Below are positions 7,779-14,099 of a stretch of 64,000 nucleotides of DNA, piece after piece. A model generated the notes under the pieces. It had not been told where the DNA came from. It searched no databases and worked only from the letters and a program-made list of their open reading frames with translations. Position numbers and translations under genes: made by a program. The stretch lies in contig CAKQWJ010000003.1 of assembly GCA_934278925.1 (NCBI GenBank), forward strand, positions 1 to 64,000. The letters run 5' to 3'. The DNA is from an uncultured Clostridia bacterium. Lineage in GTDB: Bacteria; Bacillota; Clostridia; Peptostreptococcales; Anaerovoracaceae. Numbering within the stretch: position 1 is the first letter of the stretch; every line of letters starts with the position of its first letter.

Positions 7779-8863
7779 CTTCTATGCCCCGCTTTCTTCC
7801 AATAGTCTCGGGAGGTTTCCACGGAATGGAGTTCTCCGGACACCGGATAATGGGGAAGATCCAGATAGGTTCCCTGCCATCCCGGAAGGGCCCGCTTCAG
7901 AAGGGGGTCTCCCAGCACCGTATCGATGGCACCCTCCCGCACCAGCTTCAGCAAATCCGCTTCTTCTTCCAGATGGCAATCGCCCTCTTCCTTCAGGGTT
8001 CCGTCCATCCGAAACCAGCTAGCTACGGTGACCTTCGCATCCGGCTTCTGTTCCTGAATCCATTCCCGGATTTCATTGGCGAAAATCTGTTGATGCACAA
8101 TCAGTATATGGGAACCCAGCTCCGGAAGAATCCGTTTCGTGAATTCCCTTCGACTTTCCGCCTCTACCGGATAACCGGTTTCGTACGGTATGCCGTATTC
8201 TCTTTTTAGCATGCGGGCGGTCTTCAAACCGGAAGGAGATACCACCAGATTTCTCTCGGCAGAAAGCGCTTTTCTCACATCCTCCAGGGTGTCGCCCATT
8301 CCGTACACCACGCCGCCCGGAACCAGCCGACGGAATTCCGCTCCGCTGTCCACCGCGGTGGTGTCCAGCGGGGTCGCCCCCAGAATGCCCACGCGATTCT
8401 CCTTGTCGGTCACCGACTCGTCCAGAAACTCCCGGAAGAGCCACTGATAAGCCTTCTCCTGACCCATATCGTACAGCTCAATGCCGTTGGTCTCCACCGG
8501 AAGAACCGGAATTCCCGTATCCTTCTCCAGGAGCCGCTTCAGTGCCCGATAATCCGTAGCGATGGTGGCCGGCACCGGCGTTCCGATGAGCCCGATAAAG
8601 GTGGCATCCATATCCTGCAGGGCCTGCCGAATCTTTCGAATCAGCAGCTCATCCCGTCCCAGAATCGCATCCAGATCTCGAAGGCCCGCACTGAAAATGG
8701 CGCTCTTGGCACCGCCCCACCGGGGCTCGTCATATCCGCACACGTTGCCCACGCAGCCGCCGGCATCCATGATAATCAACATCCCGCCGTACCCGAACAG
8801 CACCGAGGCCGTTCCGGACTGATCCGGGGAAAAAGGTGAAATATATTTACGAAGTCCTTTCAT
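7775..8863 (-). CDS. Nitrogenase component 1-like protein (NifK/NifE-type, short)
   Basis: This 362-residue protein resembles the beta-type subunit of nitrogenase-like enzymes but is shorter than true NifK (about 450-520). Near the N terminus GGCVGNVCGYDEPRW puts cysteines at 37 and 42, where component-1 proteins carry a cluster-ligating GC motif. The later loop reads GTPVPATIATD, where a cysteine is usual, so one canonical ligand seems missing. A Rossmann-type segment, RVGILGATPLDTT, follows. It starts 12 bases after the nifD-like stop and overlaps hypF, so it is co-expressed with both. The reaction is unknown; electron transfer from the NifH-like ATPase to a bound cofactor is inferred. Confidence 0.8.
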   Translation of the reverse strand: MKGLRKYISPFSPDQSGTASVLFGYGGMLIIMDAGGCVGNVCGYDEPRWGGAKSAIFSAGLRDLDAILGRDELLIRKIRQALQDMDATFIGLIGTPVPATIATDYRALKRLLEKDTGIPVLPVETNGIELYDMGQEKAYQWLFREFLDESVTDKENRVGILGATPLDTTAVDSGAEFRRLVPGGVVYGMGDTLEDVRKALSAERNLVVSPSGLKTARMLKREYGIPYETGYPVEAESRREFTKRILPELGSHILIVHQQIFANEIREWIQEQKPDAKVTVASWFRMDGTLKEEGDCHLEEEADLLKLVREGAIDTVLGDPLLKRALPGWQGTYLDLPHYPVSGELHSVETSRDYWKKAGHRR

Positions 8864-8875
8864 TTCCGGATCCTC

Positions 8876-10204
8876 CTATTCCTTCGTCTCGTTCATCTCA
8901 GCGTCGCCTTCCGCTGCCTGCGTCCAGGTTTCCGCCACCTCATTGGCGAAATTCTTCAGTCCGCGGTAACCGAATGGCTGAATCTCATCGTTCCACTTCA
9001 CGTTCACGGATTTCGGATAGTAGAATGCCGCATCCGTACCGATGGAGATGTCCACATCCTGGTCCCCGTCGTAATTCATCATGGTTGGGGAAAGGGTGGA
9101 ATAGATCCGGAGGTCCGGATTGTATTCCCCGATTTCCCGAATATATGGATAATCCTCTTCCGTAATCGCTGCGAAGACGGATTTTACTTCAAATCCCATT
9201 TTCAGAAGTGCCAGTGCCATCTCCAGCGGATTGCCGTTTACCACCTGGCCCACCACGAAGGACTTCCCTTTGCAGACTTCCTGCAGTTCCTGCACCGCCT
9301 GCTCTGCTTCCCGGTGGTATTCCTCCAGCCGGAATTCCGTCCCCAAAGCGGCGGCGAACAGCTCGTATTGACGGCGAATTCGATCGATCTGGTAGAGCCG
9401 GGTCAGCTCCGCGTACGGCATTCCCAATCGTTCCTCCAGTGCAAAAGCCGCCTTCCGGGATTCCGGATTGAGAATCAGGTTAAAGTTGGACGCACCCAGT
9501 TCCCGGTATTCCTCCAGGGTCTCGCATCGGCCCACTTCCAGCACCCGGTCCAGTCCAATCTGCCTCAGCAAATCATACAGCTCGCAGTCATCCGCAAGGT
9601 GAGTGAAGAATCCCAGCAGATTCACCTGGTTCATCTTCCGCTCTTCCTTCTCAAGAAGGGAATAGATGCTTTCCCGCACCGCCACCATCGGCGGATTCTT
9701 TCCCTCTCGCGTCAGCGCATACATATAGGTCGGCACCACACGCACCTCGCCGTGCAGCGCCTCCTCTGCCTTTCGACAGACTCTCTCCAAATCCGTTCCC
9801 AGCAGGGCATCCACGCATGTAATGCACAGCACCACGACCTTCGGCTTCGTCTCGCACACCGCCAGGATTTCTTCAATAGCTTCGGGAATCTCCGACAGAT
9901 GTCTTCCGGTGACGATGTCCGATTCATCCATCTGGAGGAAAAACATTCGATGGCTGTATCCCCCTTCGTCCGCCAGAATCGTGGTATTTCGTCCGCAGCA
10001 GGCCGGCGCGATCAGAAGCATGACAGACTCCGGAATCACCAAACCGGCCCGTTTCACTCCGAATCCCTGGGCGCCCGGAGAGTTGTAGGACAAGGTGGCC
10101 GGTGAGCTGTATATCAAATGCTCTCCGGACTGAAGTTCCCCGGGAATCCGAAGTTCCGCTGATTTCAGAAGTTCTTCTATTGTGATATAGTAGGCATTTT
10201 TCAT
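8876..10204 (-). CDS. Nitrogenase component 1-like protein (NifD/NifE-type)
   Basis: The 442-residue product has component-1 hallmarks: SPGAQGFGVKRAG, then LLIAPACCGRNT with cysteines 69 and 70, and VVVLCITCVDALLGTDL with cysteines 127 and 130, comparable to the cluster-ligating loops of NifD, NifK and NifE. It is the likely partner of the shorter downstream subunit. Its start codon overlaps the stop of the NifH-like gene. True nitrogen fixation is unlikely because no nifB, nifE or nifN is nearby and both subunits are shorter than catalytic NifDK. Other nitrogenase-like enzymes reduce tetrapyrroles (BchNB/BchYZ, CfbD) or C-S bonds (MarDK), and this one could do either or something new. Confidence 0.85.
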   Translation of the reverse strand: MKNAYYITIEELLKSAELRIPGELQSGEHLIYSSPATLSYNSPGAQGFGVKRAGLVIPESVMLLIAPACCGRNTTILADEGGYSHRMFFLQMDESDIVTGRHLSEIPEAIEEILAVCETKPKVVVLCITCVDALLGTDLERVCRKAEEALHGEVRVVPTYMYALTREGKNPPMVAVRESIYSLLEKEERKMNQVNLLGFFTHLADDCELYDLLRQIGLDRVLEVGRCETLEEYRELGASNFNLILNPESRKAAFALEERLGMPYAELTRLYQIDRIRRQYELFAAALGTEFRLEEYHREAEQAVQELQEVCKGKSFVVGQVVNGNPLEMALALLKMGFEVKSVFAAITEEDYPYIREIGEYNPDLRIYSTLSPTMMNYDGDQDVDISIGTDAAFYYPKSVNVKWNDEIQPFGYRGLKNFANEVAETWTQAAEGDAEMNETKE

Positions 10205-10983
10205 TATTGTACCTGCTCCTCTTTCCGTTCCTTTTCGTGTTCCTTCAGCAGGAAGTCCGCCAGTTCAAAGAATTTCCCGCTGATCACGGAATCCGGAAGT
10301 CCCTGGACCACCGTCATTCCCTCTTCTTCGCATTCGATGATTTCATCGGATCTCGGAATATCGCCTACAATAGGAATCCCCGCATTCCGAGCGAATTCTC
10401 CCACCTTTTCCTCTTCTCTCGGAACATTTCGATGGTTGAATACGATTCCTTTTACCGAAGCATATCCCCGGTCCGCAAAATTATCCACCGCCGTGCGAAT
10501 GTTGTTCGCCGCGTAGAGGGCCATCTTCTCTCCGGAAGTGACGATGAGAATGTCCTCCGCATATCCCTCTCGAATCGGCACCGCAAAGCCGCCGCACACC
10601 ACATCGCCCAGCACGTCGTACAGCACGATATCCGGCTGAAACTTTCGGAAAATCCGAAGATCGTCGATCAAATTAAAGGTAGCGATAATGCCCCGTCCCG
10701 CACAGCCGATGCCCGGCGTCGGACCGCCGGTCTCGATACACTGCACGCCGCCGAATCCGGTGCGCACAATATCGTTGATTTCCGGCTCCCGGTCGTGATC
10801 CCGGAGGAAGTTCATCACGGGTTCCAGGGGTTCTCCCCCCAGCAGGTTGATGGTGGAATCCGCTTTCGGATCGCAGCCGATCTGCAGGACCTTCTTGCCC
10901 CGCATGGCAAATGCCGCCGCCAGATTGGCCGTTACTGTGGATTTACCGATTCCGCCTTTTCCGTATATTGCAATTTTAATCAT
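10204..10983 (-). CDS. NifH-like ATP-dependent reductase
   Basis: This is a complete 259-residue NifH/BchL-family iron protein. It has Walker A GKGGIGKST at residues 8-16, CDPKADST in switch I, and both cluster-ligating cysteines in GIGCAGRGI and DVLGDVVCGGFA, so a homodimer would hold one [4Fe-4S] cluster and donate electrons in ATP-driven steps. I chose the start at 10983, where GGAG precedes MIKIAIYGKGG; the frame is open 32 codons upstream, but that part is the leader with its terminator hairpin. It is the first gene of the operon and likely serves the two component-1-like subunits. Confidence 0.95.
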   Translation of the reverse strand: MIKIAIYGKGGIGKSTVTANLAAAFAMRGKKVLQIGCDPKADSTINLLGGEPLEPVMNFLRDHDREPEINDIVRTGFGGVQCIETGGPTPGIGCAGRGIIATFNLIDDLRIFRKFQPDIVLYDVLGDVVCGGFAVPIREGYAEDILIVTSGEKMALYAANNIRTAVDNFADRGYASVKGIVFNHRNVPREEEKVGEFARNAGIPIVGDIPRSDEIIECEEEGMTVVQGLPDSVISGKFFELADFLLKEHEKERKEEQVQ

Positions 10984-11120
10984 ACCTCTGCTCCAAACTA
11001 CATAAAAAATGGACTTCTTCCGAGAAGAAGTCCATTCGATACGGGTCTCCGAGAGCCCCTTATATACTGTATCCGGCACTTCTTCCCGCTTGGTGTTCCT
11101 TACGGTCAGTAAGTCTCTGT
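10984..11120 (-). promoter_or_regulatory. Structured leader of the nifH-like/hyp operon (candidate riboswitch or attenuator)
   Basis: The predicted 137-nt leader can form GGCAC/GTGCC (11123-11119 with 11079-11075) around a CTTAC/GTAAG hairpin (11113-11099). A GATAC/GTATC stem (11073-11069 with 11042-11038) encloses GGGCTC/GAGACCC, and a terminator comes last. The segment GAAGAAGT at 11085-11078 can instead pair with ACTTCTTC of the terminator's first arm, giving an antiterminator. I could not match the leader to a known riboswitch class. Confidence 0.6.
11004..11035 (-). terminator. Perfect terminator just before the nifH-like start
   Basis: On the minus strand ATGGACTTCTTC and GAAGAAGTCCAT form a 12-bp perfect stem with a 3-nt loop, followed by six U. 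It ends about 20 bases before the start codon, between promoter and gene, so it must be conditional if the operon is expressed from this promoter. Confidence 0.85.
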
Positions 11121-11126
11121 GCCCTT

Positions 11127-11154
11127 ATTCTAGCACACCCCGGACAGTATTCAA
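11127..11154 (-). promoter_or_regulatory. Promoter of the nifH-like/hyp operon
   Basis: On the minus strand TTGAAT (11154-11149), a 16-bp spacer and TAGAAT (11132-11127), with an upstream TG that makes an extended -10. Start of transcription is predicted near 11120. Confidence 0.65.
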
Positions 11155-11227
11155 AGCGTTAAGTTTACCACAGATTTCGGCATATTTTTGTCACAGATTC
11201 CATCGTTCTTTCACTGCCCTTTGCCTA

Positions 11228-12208
11228 TTAACACCACATGGTCTCACAGAATTCCGTGCCGGACATGCCGCTGTACTCGGAGCAGGAAAGGAGCAGTCCC
11301 AGGTGCCGGTCGTAGACGTAAACGGTATCCGACAGGATGTCGTCTTCGGAGACCACCTCCCGGTTCCCGCTCTCCAGCATCGTCTGCAGTTCCTCTTCGG
11401 AATACTTATCGCTTTCCGGCAAAATAATGAATTCGTGCACAGAGCTTGGAATTGCGTAGAAATTACCCCCGGCCATCTCGGCGATTTTCTCCGCAACGCC
11501 GGGATAGAACAGTGCCACCGCACCCAACCGGAATCGTTTGGTGGTGAGGATGTACATGGAATCGTCATTCATTGCGTAACCTTCTTTTTCCAGCAAATTC
11601 TCCCCTTCCGCATTGCCGTCGGAGAAGGTCATCAGCATCGGCGGATAGTATTCTTCGGACAGCATCAGCGCCTCATCGATCAATTCGTCCGCCTGATACT
11701 CCATCTCCTTCATCATCGGGTTGGTAATCCGGCACTGCCAGGAATCCATGTCTTCCACAATAATCTCCACGCTGGCGAACATGGTAATGCCCGGCACCAC
11801 ATCCCGGCACGGCACATCCTCCAGATATTTCTCATTTCGGCGCTTGCTCACCACCCGGGCGGACAACTTCACGCCAAAATCCTTCTTCGGGATTCCGTCC
11901 ATGCCGTTCACCGGCGGCGGCGTCATAATCGCTCCCATCGCATTCCAGGCAAGTGTTCGAGACAGGGATTCGATGCTGTCTCCATGCTTGTACCCTTCAT
12001 AAAAAATATCCACATTCAGCGCCGGAAGGGCATACACGCCCGGCCGTTCCAGCACGATGGCGTAATGGGTGTAATCGTTGGTCTTCACGAATTCCCGAAT
12101 GGTGGCGTGCACTTCCATCGTCAGAGTCTCCTCGAAGTACCGGTTCAGCTCCTGTGCCATCGTCTCCGCAAACTGCTTCTTGCTCATTTTTTTCTTTTTT
12201 CTTTTCAT
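11228..12208 (-). CDS. DUF5688 family protein
   Basis: This 326-residue protein resembles the clostridial DUF5688 family, whose function is unknown. It has a very basic start (KRKKKKMSKK), no signal peptide and no membrane segment. The middle contains YAIVLERPGVYALPALNVD and ADELIDEALML, and a C-terminal third resembles a conserved alpha/beta unit (ILTTKRFRLGAVALFYPGV). GGAGG precedes the ATG at 12208. It is divergent from the TM1266-type regulator and upstream of, but not overlapping, the nifH-like operon; no terminator is visible between them. Confidence 0.7.
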   Translation of the reverse strand: MKRKKKKMSKKQFAETMAQELNRYFEETLTMEVHATIREFVKTNDYTHYAIVLERPGVYALPALNVDIFYEGYKHGDSIESLSRTLAWNAMGAIMTPPPVNGMDGIPKKDFGVKLSARVVSKRRNEKYLEDVPCRDVVPGITMFASVEIIVEDMDSWQCRITNPMMKEMEYQADELIDEALMLSEEYYPPMLMTFSDGNAEGENLLEKEGYAMNDDSMYILTTKRFRLGAVALFYPGVAEKIAEMAGGNFYAIPSSVHEFIILPESDKYSEEELQTMLESGNREVVSEDDILSDTVYVYDRHLGLLLSCSEYSGMSGTEFCETMWC

Positions 12209-12341
12209 TTCATACCTCCTAAATGATCAGCATTGCTTCTGACTCCATTATGGCAGAAAAAAAATTCCCCTTCAGTACACATCGTTCGAGAAAAATCGAG
12301 AAATTTGTTCAATTTACACAGAAAAAAGAGGACTTTTGTGA

Positions 12342-12347
12342 TACAAT
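12342..12347 (+). promoter_or_regulatory. Extended -10 element for the TM1266-type gene
   Basis: TGATACAAT gives an extended -10 (TACAAT with TG one base upstream), about 30 bases before the start codon. No convincing -35 box is seen. Confidence 0.4.
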
Positions 12348-12376
12348 TCAAGAAGATTCAACAGGAGGAAGGAACA

Positions 12377-12625
12377 ATGGAAAACACACGGGTGGCCATT
12401 CTCGGCATCATCATTTCCGACATGGATTCCGTCGAACCGGTAAACGCATTGCTGCACGAAAACAGTCCCTACATCATCGGACGAATGGGACTTCCCTACC
12501 GGGAAAAAGGAATCAACATCATCAGCATCGTCATGGATGCGCCTCAGCAGATTATCAGCACCTTGTCCGGCCGAATCGGACGGCTCAGCGGTATCAGCTG
12601 CAAGGTGACCTATTCCAAAGAGTAA
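12377..12625 (+). CDS. TM1266-family iron-only hydrogenase system regulator
   Basis: This 82-residue ACT/NikR-C-like protein matches the small TM1266 family that typically accompanies [FeFe]-hydrogenase maturation genes. The sequence RVAILGIIISD, HENSPYIIGRMGLPY and REKGINIISIVMDAP is characteristic, and it is complete without a separate DNA-binding domain. The ATG at 12377 follows AGGAGGAAGG; the frame continues upstream without support. What it senses is unknown. Its position 1.6 kb from a nitrogenase-like/Hyp operon hints at a shared redox or hydrogen context, but no hydrogenase is in the window. Confidence 0.88.
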   Translation: MENTRVAILGIIISDMDSVEPVNALLHENSPYIIGRMGLPYREKGINIISIVMDAPQQIISTLSGRIGRLSGISCKVTYSKE

Positions 12626-12630
12626 GATGC

Positions 12631-12666
12631 AAAAGAGGGACAACACACCGCCGTGTCGTCCCTCTT
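12631..12666. terminator. Bidirectional terminator between converging genes
   Basis: AGAGGGAC and GTCCCTCT (12634-12641 and 12658-12665) form an 8-bp stem with inner ACAC/GTGT pairing. The minus-strand copy ends in UUUU, so it best serves the NlpC-like gene; it also follows the TM1266-type gene. Confidence 0.75.
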
Positions 12667-12709
12667 CTGTTATTCGTGGGAGATTCCTCTCCGTTCCGCT
12701 CATTCCAAA

Positions 12710-13951
12710 TCAGGCAATCCGCCGAATGATTACCCCGATACGATAGCTCGCCTTGTACGTGTTCTCGTGAACCACCTTCTTGGCCACACTCTTCGGTCCC
12801 ACGGAGAAGAAATAATACTTTCCGTTCTTCGTGTGCTTGTACACCATGGTGTGGTATCCGTCCTGCCAACCCACGATATCCCCCGGCTTCAAGTATCCCT
12901 TCTTCACGCAGTCCGCCAAAGACATGTTCAGATTGGTCTGCACCAGATAATTCGGCGACTTGATGAAATAATTCTTCGGAATCTTTTGGTCGTATATCTT
13001 CCCCTTTCCCAGGTAAAAACAGAATCCGGAAGGCTCAAAGCCCGCGTTTTGCAAGGACCAGGAAATATAGGTGGCGCAATTCACCTTCTTGGCCGCCAGC
13101 CCTTTTTTGTAAGTCGTACCGCCACCGCCGGTATTGTACTTCAGATTGTTTGTCTTAATTAAATTCGCCATCTTGAGCAGCGAATTGTACCACGCAGTGA
13201 GAGTGGACTTCGGCATCTGCGCCTCCATCGGCTTTTTGTTGCTCTGCAGAACCGTCGCATTCACCGATGGACTGGTTTCCGGCGGAGTAACCGTATTCTC
13301 TCCTTCCGGTTTCGTTCCATTCTCCTTGTTGTCCGTCAGATTCAAATCATTGGAGCTGACGAAATAGAATTTCTTGCCTAAGCGGAAACGATACCACAGA
13401 GTCTTGGACCCATTGGCCTTGGTTTCCAGACACAGGGAAAGTGTGGTCCCCTTCTTCAAGGTTCCCTTCTTCCGCATCTTATAGCCGGCACCGTAGCGGT
13501 ATGTCAGGTTTCGTTTCGCCTTCACCTTCCGATACTGATACCGCACGTGATCCACCTGATTCACCGGCACATATCCCTTCACGCTGCCGCATTTAATGTA
13601 GAACCACCGTTGCTTTCTGGAGTAGTTCTTAGTCGTGGTAAATATCATGTGCTCCATGGTAATCTTCTTGTTGTTCGGAATTCGGGTCACCTTCTTGGAG
13701 CGAGAAGAGGCACTTTTCCGCACCACAACGCCCGTCCGGCGATTCACCTGTCCGGAGGCCGGTTTCGTGGTAATCTTTACCGTCTTCACTTGCGAATCTT
13801 CTGCAGAACTCGCTTCTGCGCCGTAGCTCGCCGGTGCAAACGCCGGTCCCAGCATGCTGATAACAATCAGGGCAATGCCAAACCACCGCAGGAGCTTCCT
13901 CATCCCGGACTGCATTCCCCGGGATTCTCCCCCACATGTTTTTTCTTCCAT
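12710..13951 (-). CDS. Secreted NlpC/P60-like wall hydrolase with SH3 domains
   Basis: A signal peptide (MRKLLRWFGIALIVISML...) leads into two SH3b-like segments (RTGVVVRKSASSRSKKVTRI; KRNLTYRYGAGYKMRKKGTL), a Pro/Thr-rich linker and a C-terminal papain-like domain. The likely catalytic cysteine is in VNCATYISW and the histidine in GYHTMVYKHT, with PGDIVGW as typical of NlpC/P60 and CHAP folds. It probably cleaves peptidoglycan stem peptides outside the cell. Two starts are possible: the ATG at 13951 behind AAAGGA, or the one at 13903 directly before the signal peptide. It stands alone, with a terminator downstream. Confidence 0.75.
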   Translation of the reverse strand: MEEKTCGGESRGMQSGMRKLLRWFGIALIVISMLGPAFAPASYGAEASSAEDSQVKTVKITTKPASGQVNRRTGVVVRKSASSRSKKVTRIPNNKKITMEHMIFTTTKNYSRKQRWFYIKCGSVKGYVPVNQVDHVRYQYRKVKAKRNLTYRYGAGYKMRKKGTLKKGTTLSLCLETKANGSKTLWYRFRLGKKFYFVSSNDLNLTDNKENGTKPEGENTVTPPETSPSVNATVLQSNKKPMEAQMPKSTLTAWYNSLLKMANLIKTNNLKYNTGGGGTTYKKGLAAKKVNCATYISWSLQNAGFEPSGFCFYLGKGKIYDQKIPKNYFIKSPNYLVQTNLNMSLADCVKKGYLKPGDIVGWQDGYHTMVYKHTKNGKYYFFSVGPKSVAKKVVHENTYKASYRIGVIIRRIA

Positions 13952-13986
13952 TTGGTTTCTGTCCTTTCTGAATATGTAAAAAGAGC

Positions 13987-14033
13987 GCTAAAATAAAATT
14001 ATCCGTTAACTTAACCGATAATTTTATTTTAGC
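13987..14033. repeat. 17-bp perfect inverted repeat upstream of the NlpC-like gene
   Basis: The arms at 13987-14003 and 14017-14033 are perfect complements with a 13-base centre holding GTTAACTTAACC. It lies where the promoter of the NlpC-like gene is expected and is AT-rich without a U run, so an operator or a structured 5' leader is more likely than a terminator. Confidence 0.6.
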
Positions 14034-14036
14034 ATA

Positions 14037-14068
14037 TTAATAGGCGTTGTCAAGACAACGCCTATTAA
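14037..14068 (-). terminator. Hairpin after the exported sialyltransferase-like gene
   Basis: A 15-bp perfect stem (arms 14037-14051 and 14054-14068) with a 2-base centre follows the stop codon by about 30 bases. The U run is weak. Confidence 0.6.
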
Positions 14069-14099
14069 TTCAACTATTCAGTTTTTCGATAGATTCACC

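Noticed and set aside
7775..10983. Genuine nitrogen-fixing NifHDK
   Set aside because: The D and K-like subunits are shorter than NifD/NifK, the K-like one lacks a usual cysteine, and no nifB, nifE, nifN or nifV is nearby. A nitrogenase-like enzyme is the safer call.
12233..12376. N-terminal extension of the TM1266-type protein
   Set aside because: The extra 48 codons match no family member, and the AGGAGGAAGG site places the start at 12377.
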